From: JBBRHQ01 sp963781345
GTDB lineage: Bacteria > Actinomycetota > Thermoleophilia > Solirubrobacterales > 70-9
DNA length: 64,000 nt
NCBI GenBank assembly: GCA_963781345.1
Contig: CAWAFQ010000014.1
Span: forward strand, 739,283 to 803,282
Direction: 5' to 3'
Position 1 is the stretch's first letter. Each line of letters opens with the position of its first letter. Made by a program: the position numbers and the translations under genes. Below are positions 26,074-33,927 of the stretch, in pieces. The notes under the pieces were generated by a model that saw only the letters and a program-made list of their open reading frames with translations, ran no database searches and was not told the origin of the DNA.

Positions 26074-27138
26074 ATGATCCTCGCCAATCTCCTCCCGCCC
26101 GAGCTGACCGCGCTTCGCGCGGCCGGCCTGATTGCGGCCGCCGGGATCATCGCCTTCGCGATCGCCCGGCGCCGCACCCTTCGAAACGTCGATGTCCTCA
26201 TCCTGCTGGCCGCGGGGATCGGGCTGGCGATCGTCTCCGGGACCGAGCTCACCGACCGCCTGCTCGAGGCCTTCTCCTTTCAGCGCGGCAACGGCGGCCG
26301 CATCCTCGGGCTTGCCGTCTTCGCCATCTTCATCCTCTTCGCGATGGTTCTGCGCTCCCTCTCCGTATCGGGGCGCAACTCACGGGAGATGTCGGCGGTG
26401 CTCGAGGGGATCGCCTGGGAGGAGTTCCGCCAGGCCGGGTTTCCCGAGCGCTTCCGCGACCGCATCGCCGTCCTCATTCCCGCCTACAACGAGGTCGAGA
26501 ACATCGGCTACGTCCTCGACCGGATTCCTGAAGAGGTGTGCGGCGTCGAGACCGCCGTTCTCGTCGTTGACGACGGCTCGCGCGACGGCACCGGCGACGC
26601 CGCCGCCGAGCGTGGCGCAGCGGTCGCCCGCCACGTCATCAACCGCGGCGGTGGCGCCGCCCTGCGAACGGGCTACCGGCTGATGGTCGACTCCGGCGCC
26701 GAGATCGTCGTCACCCTCGACGCCGACGGCCAGCACCTGCCCTCGGAGATGGCGCGGCTGGTCGAGCCGGTCCTCAGCGGCTCCTTCGACATGGCCCATG
26801 GGTCCCGGGTCCTCGGCCACGCCGACGACAACCAGTTCGCCCGCGAGATGGGGATCGTCTTCTTCAACCGCCTCGTCTCGCTGATCACCCGCACCCACGT
26901 CACCGACTGCTCCAACGGCTATCGCGCTGTCCGCACATCGGTCCTGCCGCAGCTGGTCCTGCGCCAGGAGCAGTTCCACACATCGGAGTTCATGATCGAG
27001 GCGATCAAGCGCGGCATTCCGGCGACCGAGGTCCCGGTGACGGTGGAGAAGCGCCTCAGCGGCCACTCGAAGAAGCCGGCCGTCGTCCGCTACGGGATGG
27101 GCTTCGCCAACGCGATCGTCCGCACCTGGCTGCGCTGA
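26074..27138 (+). CDS. DUF2304-GT2 glycosyltransferase (polyprenyl-phosphate sugar synthase-like)
   Basis: A 354-residue fusion. The first 105 residues hold three hydrophobic helices of DUF2304 type. From about 128 onwards there is a family 2 glycosyltransferase: VLIPAYNEVENIGYVLDRIP, VVDDGSRDGTG, TLDADGQHLPSEM (DxD-type) and a VTVEKRLSGHSKK tail. The GT2 half resembles dolichol-phosphate-mannose synthases, which charge the lipid carrier used by GT39 enzymes. The two upstream GT39 genes are the likely consumers. No membrane helix follows the catalytic domain. Confidence 0.88.
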   Translation: MILANLLPPELTALRAAGLIAAAGIIAFAIARRRTLRNVDVLILLAAGIGLAIVSGTELTDRLLEAFSFQRGNGGRILGLAVFAIFILFAMVLRSLSVSGRNSREMSAVLEGIAWEEFRQAGFPERFRDRIAVLIPAYNEVENIGYVLDRIPEEVCGVETAVLVVDDGSRDGTGDAAAERGAAVARHVINRGGGAALRTGYRLMVDSGAEIVVTLDADGQHLPSEMARLVEPVLSGSFDMAHGSRVLGHADDNQFAREMGIVFFNRLVSLITRTHVTDCSNGYRAVRTSVLPQLVLRQEQFHTSEFMIEAIKRGIPATEVPVTVEKRLSGHSKKPAVVRYGMGFANAIVRTWLR

Positions 27139-27170
27139 GGGGCGCCCGGCTGTGACGCGGAGCGGCCGCC

Positions 27171-27452
27171 CTACTCCACAGGCCGGCGAACCTCGGCGGG
27201 ATCGGGCATGTAGAGGTCGGTTCCGCAGCGTGGGCAGACCTGGACGTAGAGCTTGAGGATCTTGCCGCAGGTGGGGCAGCGGCGCTCGGGCTCGGCCTTC
27301 TCGGAGCGGAAGAGGATCGCGGCAATCAGCCCGAAAAGAGGCAGGACCGTCCCGACGATGAACCAGAGGAAGAAGGAGGAGCCCTTGCCGCGGCCGATGA
27401 TCCCGGTAGCAAGGCCGAACGAGATCGCGATGACGAGGTATTCGTAGCCCAC
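27171..27452 (-). CDS. small membrane protein with a C-terminal zinc ribbon
   Basis: A 93-residue protein with two hydrophobic helices (about 4-20 and 26-46), then CPTCGKILKLYVQVCPRCG, a four-cysteine zinc ribbon. The frame is open to 27743, but the upstream part overlaps the divergent DUF1800 gene and is low-complexity. The GTG at 27452 starts at the first membrane helix. Its 3' end faces the GT2 gene, 32 bp away. No function is known; the ribbon may bind nucleic acid or another protein at the membrane. Confidence 0.7.
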   Translation of the reverse strand: MGYEYLVIAISFGLATGIIGRGKGSSFFLWFIVGTVLPLFGLIAAILFRSEKAEPERRCPTCGKILKLYVQVCPRCGTDLYMPDPAEVRRPVE

Positions 27453-27566
27453 GGGCCCATTCTGCCCTGGTCGCCCGTCCAGGCGCCGCGTGCAGGGCTC
27501 AAGGTACTGCTCCGATCTACCGAATATTGAGAACCAAGCCCGTTTCTGGAGCACGGTCCCTGCCAG

Positions 27567-29153
27567 ATGCCGATCGACCACACGACAGCCGCCCGCGCCG
27601 CCGGTCACGCACACCACAAGCACAAGCACAAGAAGAAGAGGGTCTGGCGCGACAAGCATTTCCGCTGGGTCGACAACGGCGACGGAACGGTCACCAAGCG
27701 CGCCTACTGGGCCCGCCACCCGCAGAGACCGCCCGCGAGCCACAAGCGCGGTCCCGGCCTGCGTCCGCTACCGAAGCCGCAGCACCCCCCCGCCCCCGCT
27801 TCACCGGCGAAGTTCGGTGTCTATTCCGGGCCCTTCGGGCGGCTGCAGGCGACGCGTCTGCTCAACCGGGCCGGCTTCGGGCCGGCGCCCGGCCAGGCGG
27901 AGGCGCTGGCGGCGAAGGGGCTTCGGGCGGCGGTCCACTCGCTCACGCGTCCCTCGGGATCCGCGGTTCTCAGCGGCCCGGTGCCGGTAGACGCCGACGG
28001 CGTCGCGATCGCCCCCGCCGACGCCTACGGCCACGACCACCTCTGGTGGCTCGACCGCATGGTCCGCAGCAACCAGCCCCTGGTCGAGCGGATGGCTCTG
28101 GTCCTCCACGACTGGTTCGCGACCTCCAACGACGGCGTCTCACAGCAGCAGCAGATGATCGACCAGTCCGACCTCTTCCGGCGAAGCTGCTTTGGATCCT
28201 TCCTCGACCTGCTGAAGGGGGTGACGGTCGACCCGGCGATGCTGCAGTGGCTCGACGGGGCCGAGAACACCAGGCGCAGCCCGAACGAGAACTACTCGCG
28301 CGAGATGATGGAGCTGTTCACCCTCGGGGCCGACCGCGGCGCCTACACCGAGGACGACATACGCGAGCAGGCACGGGCGCTGACCGGCTGGCGCAACAGC
28401 TACTCCGACGAGCTCGGCGCCTACAACTTCCGCTACGACCCAAACCGCCACGACAGCGGTAACAAGACGGTCTTCGGCCGCACCGGCGCCTGGGGTTGGG
28501 AGGACGCCTGCCGGCTCTGCGTCGAGAACCCCCACCACGCCTCCTACTTCATCGGGAAGCTCTGGAGCTACTTCGTCCCGACCCCGCCGTCGGCCAGCAC
28601 CCTGGCCTCGCTCACCGGCATCTACAAGAGCGGTGCCTACGCGATCAGACCGGTGCTGGAGTCGATCCTCATGCACCCCGACTTCTATCGCGGCGAGCCG
28701 ATGGTGAAGCCACCCGTGGTCTACCTCGCGGGCCTGCTGCGCTCACTCGGGCGCGGAATCGACACAGAGGACTGGATCTGGCTCTCACAGCAGATGGGCC
28801 AACAGCTCTTCTACCCACCGAACGTCGCCGGCTGGGACGACACCCGCTGGCTTGACACCTCGACCCTGCGGGCCCGCTGGAACGTCGTCACCTACGCCCT
28901 CGATGGCCATGACTTCGACGCCTGGGACGACACCTACGCCACCGTCGAGACCGTCAACGAAGCGCTCAACAGCGCCCTCGGAGCCTGGGGATGGCCGGCG
29001 CTCCGCGCCGAGCAGCAGAACGAGCTCATCTCCTTCGCCAACCGCGTCGCCTCCAGGATCGTCGCCGACTGGCAGCAGGGCCCCTACCGGGCGCTGCGAC
29101 AAAACGCCCTGCGCCAGCTGATCGCCGTCTCGCCCGACATGCAACTTCAGTGA
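27567..29153 (+). CDS. DUF1800 family protein with a His-rich N-terminus
   Basis: A 528-residue protein. Residues 14-21 (HAHHKHKH) and the following Lys run form a striking basic, potentially metal-binding tail. From about 85 to the end is DUF1800: ATRLLNRAGFGP, a helical core, ENYSREMMELFTLG, DIREQARALTGW and GQQLFYPPNVAGWD. Typical DUF1800 proteins are exported together with DUF1501 partners, but no signal peptide is visible here. The next gene overlaps its stop codon (GTGA), so the pair is translationally coupled. The biochemical role of DUF1800 is not established. Confidence 0.88.
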   Translation: MPIDHTTAARAAGHAHHKHKHKKKRVWRDKHFRWVDNGDGTVTKRAYWARHPQRPPASHKRGPGLRPLPKPQHPPAPASPAKFGVYSGPFGRLQATRLLNRAGFGPAPGQAEALAAKGLRAAVHSLTRPSGSAVLSGPVPVDADGVAIAPADAYGHDHLWWLDRMVRSNQPLVERMALVLHDWFATSNDGVSQQQQMIDQSDLFRRSCFGSFLDLLKGVTVDPAMLQWLDGAENTRRSPNENYSREMMELFTLGADRGAYTEDDIREQARALTGWRNSYSDELGAYNFRYDPNRHDSGNKTVFGRTGAWGWEDACRLCVENPHHASYFIGKLWSYFVPTPPSASTLASLTGIYKSGAYAIRPVLESILMHPDFYRGEPMVKPPVVYLAGLLRSLGRGIDTEDWIWLSQQMGQQLFYPPNVAGWDDTRWLDTSTLRARWNVVTYALDGHDFDAWDDTYATVETVNEALNSALGAWGWPALRAEQQNELISFANRVASRIVADWQQGPYRALRQNALRQLIAVSPDMQLQ

Positions 29154-30517
29154 GCCCGCGCAAGGACATCCACGGCTGTTGCAGCGACTTCACCCGCTCG
29201 CAGCTGATCAGGACCGCCGCCGCCGAAGCGGGCCGAGGGCTGCCGGCGGTCGAGGCGGGCGTGCCGCTGCCGGCCGGCACCGGCCTCACCCGCCGCAGCT
29301 TCCTCTCTCGCAGCGCCGGGATGGCTCTCGCCGTCTATGGGGCGAGCAGGCTCCCGATCGGCGCCTTCGAGGAGGGCATCGCGCAGGCGGCGCAGAACGA
29401 CCGCATCCTCGTTTCCGTCTTCCTCGAGGGCGGGATCGATGCGATGAGCCTGCTGGCCCCGGTCGGTGACAGCCTCTACGCGGGGCTGCGGCCGACGCTT
29501 GCCCTCGGGCCCGCCGATGGGTCCGCCTTCAGCGAGGATCCGCGACTGCGCTGGCACCCCTCGGCAGCCGCGCTGGCGACGCTGCACTCCGAGGGCAAGG
29601 TCTCCGTCTTTCCGGCGATCGGCTACGACAGCCCCAATCAGTCGCACTTCACCTCGCGCCACTTCTACGAGATCGGCGAGGTCCAGGTCGGATTCCGCAC
29701 CGGCTGGATGGGCCGCTACCTCGACCTCCGCGGCGACGACGAGAACCCGCTGCAGGGGCTCTCTCTCGACGGCGAGCTCTCCCCCACTCTGGCGACCGCC
29801 TCGAAGCCGGTCGCGGCCGTCGACGGTGTCACCGACTTCAACCTCTGGGCGCGGGTGGACGAGCCGGTGACCGGCGAGATGTTCCACACCCTCTCCCGCT
29901 TCGGGTCCTTCCCCTCCGACTCGGGGGCGATGAGCCAGGCGCGCAAGGCGATCACGAGAACCGAGACGTTGCGAGAGCAATTGCAGCAGTTCCACGACTT
30001 CACCAGCCCCGTCCCCTACCCGAACAGCTACTTCGCCGACAATCTCTCCGGCCTCGCGGCGATGATCGCCGCCGGGCTCCCGCTTCACTGCGTCACCATC
30101 AGCGCCGCCGGCGGATATGACACCCACTCCGACCAGGCGCCCGACTTCACCAACAACCTCAAGCGCACCTGCGACGCGATCCTCGCCTTCCAGCGCGACC
30201 TCGAGGCCCGCAGCCTCGCCGACCGCGTCCTGATCGAGATGTGGAGCGAGTTCGGCCGCCGCCCGGAGGAAAACGGGTCGGCGGGCACCGACCACGGCGC
30301 TGCCGGTTGCGCCTTCGTCGTCGGCTCGAAGGCAAAGGGACAGATGGTCGGCCAGTTCCCCGGGTTGGCGACGCTCGACCCCGACGACAACCTCCTGCAC
30401 ACCAGCGACTTTCGCTCGATGTACTGCTCACTGCTCGAGCAGTGGCTGCAACAGGATGCCGGGCCGATCATCCCGGGGGCCTCGGGATTCGCCAGGCCGA
30501 CGCTGGTCAAGCCATGA
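29150..30517 (+). CDS. DUF1501 family protein, Tat-exported
   Basis: A 455-residue protein of the alkaline-phosphatase-like DUF1501 family. LTRRSFLSRSAGMALAVYG (residues 47-65) is a twin-arginine signal, so folding is likely completed in the cytoplasm before export. Family motifs include VFLEGGIDAMSLLAPVGD, SAAGGYDTHSDQ and WSEFGRRPEENGSAGTDHGAAG near the C-terminus, where Asp/His residues would form a metal site. The GTG at 29150 overlaps the DUF1800 stop; the cupredoxin ATG overlaps its own stop at 30514-30517. The three genes form a tightly coupled operon. Confidence 0.88.
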   Translation: MSPRKDIHGCCSDFTRSQLIRTAAAEAGRGLPAVEAGVPLPAGTGLTRRSFLSRSAGMALAVYGASRLPIGAFEEGIAQAAQNDRILVSVFLEGGIDAMSLLAPVGDSLYAGLRPTLALGPADGSAFSEDPRLRWHPSAAALATLHSEGKVSVFPAIGYDSPNQSHFTSRHFYEIGEVQVGFRTGWMGRYLDLRGDDENPLQGLSLDGELSPTLATASKPVAAVDGVTDFNLWARVDEPVTGEMFHTLSRFGSFPSDSGAMSQARKAITRTETLREQLQQFHDFTSPVPYPNSYFADNLSGLAAMIAAGLPLHCVTISAAGGYDTHSDQAPDFTNNLKRTCDAILAFQRDLEARSLADRVLIEMWSEFGRRPEENGSAGTDHGAAGCAFVVGSKAKGQMVGQFPGLATLDPDDNLLHTSDFRSMYCSLLEQWLQQDAGPIIPGASGFARPTLVKP

Positions 30518-31041
30518 GGCGGCGGCGCGCGGTCGCCGGGGTCTGCGCGCTGGCGGCAGTGCTGCTCACCGCCGCCCCGGGGGCGCTCTCGGCGGCGGCG
30601 CCGGGAGCGCCGGCCGTTCGTGCCACCGACTGCACCTGGCACAAACACAGCAGGCGGGTGGTCCGCCACGTCCGCCGCCACGGCAAGGTGCAAAGGACCG
30701 TCCGCCACAGACACTGGTGGACCTGCGACCCGGTCATCGCACCGGGACCCGCGCGGCTCAGCGTCAGGGCGTTCGAGTACGGGTACCTGCTCTCGCGCCC
30801 GAGCGTCGCCTCCGGCGAGCTGATCCTCGAGTTCGACAACCAGGGCGAGGACTCCCACAACCTCAGCATCGCCCCCGAGGGATCCGCTGACCCGCCCCTG
30901 GTGCACTACGCCGAGACGCCATCGCTCGAGCGGGCGAGCCAGCGCTTCAGCCTCGCGCCGGGCACCTACCGGCTCTGGTGCGATCTGCCCGAGCACGACT
31001 CCCGCGGCATGCACTCGACCCTGACAGTGACCTCGGGCTAG
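30514..31041 (+). CDS. exported cupredoxin-domain protein
   Basis: A 175-residue exported protein with a signal peptide (1-29). The linker at 40-71 is extremely rich in His, Arg and Lys and framed by two cysteines. A plastocyanin/azurin-like domain follows (about 80-175) with the type 1 copper ligands His115, Cys156, His161 and Met166 in normal spacing. It probably carries electrons or copper for the DUF1800-DUF1501 pair; this is inference from the operon. The start overlaps the DUF1501 stop (ATGA). The stop is shared, on opposite strands, with ndh through the sequence CTAG. Confidence 0.88.
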   Translation: MRRRRAVAGVCALAAVLLTAAPGALSAAAPGAPAVRATDCTWHKHSRRVVRHVRRHGKVQRTVRHRHWWTCDPVIAPGPARLSVRAFEYGYLLSRPSVASGELILEFDNQGEDSHNLSIAPEGSADPPLVHYAETPSLERASQRFSLAPGTYRLWCDLPEHDSRGMHSTLTVTSG

Positions 31042-32396
31042 GCCTCCTCGGCGCTCGCCTCATCGGCGAGGCGATCCTCGGCGCCGACCAGCGGCCGGTG
31101 GCTGCCTCCGCGCTCGTAGACCCCGGGCTCGAGCCGCTCGGGGTGACCGATCGAACCGACCTCGGAGATGTCGCGGCGGAAGGGCAGACCGGCGGTCCAG
31201 TCGAGGACAGCGCGGACCTTGCGGGCGGTGCCCGGGATCTGGCTCATGTGGTAGGTCCGGGCGAGCCACCAGGCGGGAAAGCCGCGAAAGGTTCGGGTGC
31301 CGACCCTGCCGACGGCCTTGTAGCGGCCGAGGTTGACGAACGCCGCCTTGCTCTCGTGACGGTAGGGGCCGGCGTTGCCGACCCCGAGGGCGGCGGCGAT
31401 GTTGCGGGCGGCAGTCGGGCCCTCGCGGACCGCGTGCTGAGCGGTGGGACCGTGGAACCCACCACTGGGATCGCGAACGGCGGCGCAATCGCCGACCGCC
31501 CAGACCGAGTCCATTCCCTCGACTCGCAGATGGTCATCGACCGGGACCCTGCCGCGATCGTCCAGCGGGACCGAGAGGTGCCGCAGGCTCGGATGCGCGG
31601 CGACGCCGGCGGTCCAGACAACCGTGCGCGTGCGCAGTGTCTCGCCGGTCGAGAGCCGGACGCTGTCGGCGCTCACCTGCTCCAGGGTCGTCCCGAGGCG
31701 GATGTCGATGCCGCGCCCGCGCAGCTCGCGCAGCGCGTAGCGCCCAAGCGCCAGGTCGATCTCCGGCAGGACCCTCTCGGCGGCCTCGACCAGGACCCAG
31801 CGCATTCCCCGCAAACGCGCCCGAGGGTAGTTCTCCATCGCGTCGGCGGCGAAGTCCTGGAGCTCGGCAAGCGCTTCCAGCCCAGCGTAACCGCCGCCGA
31901 CGAAGATGTAGGTGAGCAGCTCCTCCTGGCGCGCCGGGTCCTCGCTCGCGTTGGCAGCCTCGAGTGTCTCGACGACGTGGTTCCTGAGCCAGATCGCGTC
32001 GGCGAGGCTCTTGAAGCCGACGGCGTGCTCGGACAGGCCGGGGATCGGCAGAACCCGCGAGACCGACCCGAGGGCGAGAAGGAGCTGGTCATAGGGGAGA
32101 TCCTCGACCGCGCCGTCGTGGGTGCGCAGGCGGACGGTCCTGCGAGCCGGGTCGTGGGCGTCGATCGCGCCGAGGCGCAGGTTGGTCCTCTGGATGATCT
32201 CCCGCAGCGGCGTGACGACGTGGCGCGGCTCCAGCGTCCCCGCGGCCGCCTCCGGCAGAAACGGCGTGTAGAGCATGAAGTTGACGTCGTTGACGAGGGT
32301 CAGGCGCGCCGACTGGCGCGGCATCAGCCGCTCCAGCTCGCGGGCGGCGGTCGATCCGCCGAACCCGCCTCCGGCTATGACGATGTTCCAAGCCAT
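31038..32396 (-). CDS. ndh: type II NADH dehydrogenase (NDH-2)
   Basis: A 452-residue single-subunit FAD enzyme that passes electrons from NADH to menaquinone without pumping protons. The N-terminal FAD motif is IVIAGGGFGGSTAARELE, the second Rossmann motif is FVGGGYAGLEALAELQDFA, and GDCAAVRD marks the FAD end. Quinone-site motif AQHAVREG is present. A C-terminal amphipathic membrane anchor is likely. The complete men pathway in this window makes its acceptor. The ATG at 32396 is leaderless behind CATAAT, and an 11-bp inverted repeat overlaps the promoter, implying repression. Confidence 0.9.
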   Translation of the reverse strand: MAWNIVIAGGGFGGSTAARELERLMPRQSARLTLVNDVNFMLYTPFLPEAAAGTLEPRHVVTPLREIIQRTNLRLGAIDAHDPARRTVRLRTHDGAVEDLPYDQLLLALGSVSRVLPIPGLSEHAVGFKSLADAIWLRNHVVETLEAANASEDPARQEELLTYIFVGGGYAGLEALAELQDFAADAMENYPRARLRGMRWVLVEAAERVLPEIDLALGRYALRELRGRGIDIRLGTTLEQVSADSVRLSTGETLRTRTVVWTAGVAAHPSLRHLSVPLDDRGRVPVDDHLRVEGMDSVWAVGDCAAVRDPSGGFHGPTAQHAVREGPTAARNIAAALGVGNAGPYRHESKAAFVNLGRYKAVGRVGTRTFRGFPAWWLARTYHMSQIPGTARKVRAVLDWTAGLPFRRDISEVGSIGHPERLEPGVYERGGSHRPLVGAEDRLADEASAEEA

Positions 32397-32402
32397 GTCG
32401 CG

Positions 32403-32408
32403 ATTATG
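32403..32408 (-). promoter_or_regulatory. -10 hexamer CATAAT of ndh, leaderless
   Basis: CATAAT is 6 bases before the ATG; TTGTAA at an 18-base spacing upstream is a -35 candidate and lies inside the inverted repeat. Confidence 0.5.
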
Positions 32409-32410
32409 GC

Positions 32411-32435
32411 ACCTTGTAACACGCTGTTACAAGGT
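32411..32435. promoter_or_regulatory. operator candidate over the ndh promoter
   Basis: ACCTTGTAACA-CGC-TGTTACAAGGT is a perfect 11-bp inverted repeat with a 3-base spacer. It covers the -35 region of ndh and sits between ndh and the end of gatB. A dimeric repressor, possibly sensing redox or quinone state, is the simplest reading. Confidence 0.65.
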
Positions 32436-32460
32436 CCGACGGCACCCCCCCGAACCAGCC

Positions 32461-33927
32461 TCAGCCGAGGTCGAGCTTCTCTCGGATCAGTCTCGTCACC
32501 GCGCCGCCGTCAGCCCGGCCCTTGGTCTCGCGCATGACCGCCCCGACGATCGCCCCCGCCGCCTTCTCGTTGCCCGAGCGCACCTGCTCGGCGGCCTCCG
32601 GGTTGGCCGCGATCGCCGCCTCGACGACCGCCTCGAGCTCGGAGTCGTCGGAGATCTGGGCGAGGCCCTCGCGCTCGACCACCTCGGCCGGGTCGCCGCC
32701 CTCGGCGACGAGCGTGGCGAGAACCGTCTTGGCGCCGCCGTGGGAGACGGACTTCGAGGCGACGAGGCCGATCAACTTCGCCAGCTCGGGCGGGCCGACC
32801 TTCGAGGCGGCGGGTCCCCCCCGCTCCCCGGCCTCGCGCAGCGCCGCCGCCAGCTCGCCCGTCACCCAGTTGGCGACGACCCGCGGCTCGGACTGGCCCG
32901 CCGCGACCGTCGCCTCGAAGTAGACGGCCGTCTCGGGGTCGGCGGCGAGCAGGGTCGCGACGTCCGTCGCCAGCCCCAGCTCGCCCTCGTAGCGGGCCAA
33001 CCTCGCCGCCGGCAGCTCGGGGAGTGAGGCGCGCGCGGCCTCGAGCATCTCCGCGGTCGGCGCCAGCGGCACCAGGTCGGGCTCGGGCAGGTAGCGGTAG
33101 TCGTGGGCCTCCTCCTTCGAGCGAAGCGAGGTGAGGTTGCCGCTGTCGGGGTCGAAGTGGAGCGTCTCCTGGGTCACCGCCTCCCCGGCGGCGATCTGCT
33201 CGCGCTGGCGCGCCAACTCGGCCTCGACCCCGCGCTCGACGAAGCGGAAGCTGTTCATGTTCTTGAGCTCGGTCTTGGTCCCGAGCTCGGAGCTTCCCTC
33301 CGGGCGCACCGAGACGTTGGCGTCGATGCGCAGGCTCCCCTCCTCCATGTTGACGTCGGAGACGCCGAGCTGGCGCACCGTCGTCCGCAGCAGCTGCGCC
33401 CACTCGCGCACCTGGGCGGCGCTGCGGAGGTCGGGCTCGGTGACGATCTCGACCAGCGGCGTCCCGGCGCGGTTGAAGTCGACCAGCGAGGCCCCGGATC
33501 CGTGGATGCGGCCGGACTCGCCGACGTGGATCATCTTCGCCGCGTCCTCCTCGAGGTGAACGCGGTGTATGCGGACGTCCCCGAGAGTGCCCCCGGTGGC
33601 AAGCGGCGAGTCGTACTGGCTGATCTGGTAGGCCTTCGGGTTGTCGGGGTAGAAGTAGTTCTTGCGGTGGAAGATCGAGCGCTCGGCGACCTCGCACTCG
33701 AGAGCGGCGGCGATCTGCAGGGCGAACTCGATCGCGCGCTCGTTCGGGACCGGGAGAACCCCGGGGTGGGCGAGGCAGACGGGGCAGGTGTGGATGTTGG
33801 GCGCGTCGCCGAAGGAGAGCTCGCAGCCGCAGAACATCTTCGTCCGGGTCGCCAGCTGGACGTGGATCTCGAGGCCGATGACGGCCTCGAGGCCGTCAGC
33901 GACCGCCGCGGGCCCCCCTTCACTCAC
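32461..33927 (-). CDS. gatB: aspartyl/glutamyl-tRNA amidotransferase subunit B
   Basis: Subunit of GatCAB, which converts Glu-tRNA(Gln) and Asp-tRNA(Asn) to the amide forms. It is 488 residues long. The kinase-like cradle domain starts with GLEIHVQLATRTKMFCGC, whose cysteines with CPVCLAHPG make a zinc site. DFNRAGTPLVEIVTEPD and EEGSLRIDANVS are family hallmarks. The C-terminal YqeY-like domain binds tRNA. It overlaps gatA by 4 bases. The single GltX in this window would supply misacylated Glu-tRNA(Gln). Confidence 0.97.
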   Translation of the reverse strand: MSEGGPAAVADGLEAVIGLEIHVQLATRTKMFCGCELSFGDAPNIHTCPVCLAHPGVLPVPNERAIEFALQIAAALECEVAERSIFHRKNYFYPDNPKAYQISQYDSPLATGGTLGDVRIHRVHLEEDAAKMIHVGESGRIHGSGASLVDFNRAGTPLVEIVTEPDLRSAAQVREWAQLLRTTVRQLGVSDVNMEEGSLRIDANVSVRPEGSSELGTKTELKNMNSFRFVERGVEAELARQREQIAAGEAVTQETLHFDPDSGNLTSLRSKEEAHDYRYLPEPDLVPLAPTAEMLEAARASLPELPAARLARYEGELGLATDVATLLAADPETAVYFEATVAAGQSEPRVVANWVTGELAAALREAGERGGPAASKVGPPELAKLIGLVASKSVSHGGAKTVLATLVAEGGDPAEVVEREGLAQISDDSELEAVVEAAIAANPEAAEQVRSGNEKAAGAIVGAVMRETKGRADGGAVTRLIREKLDLG

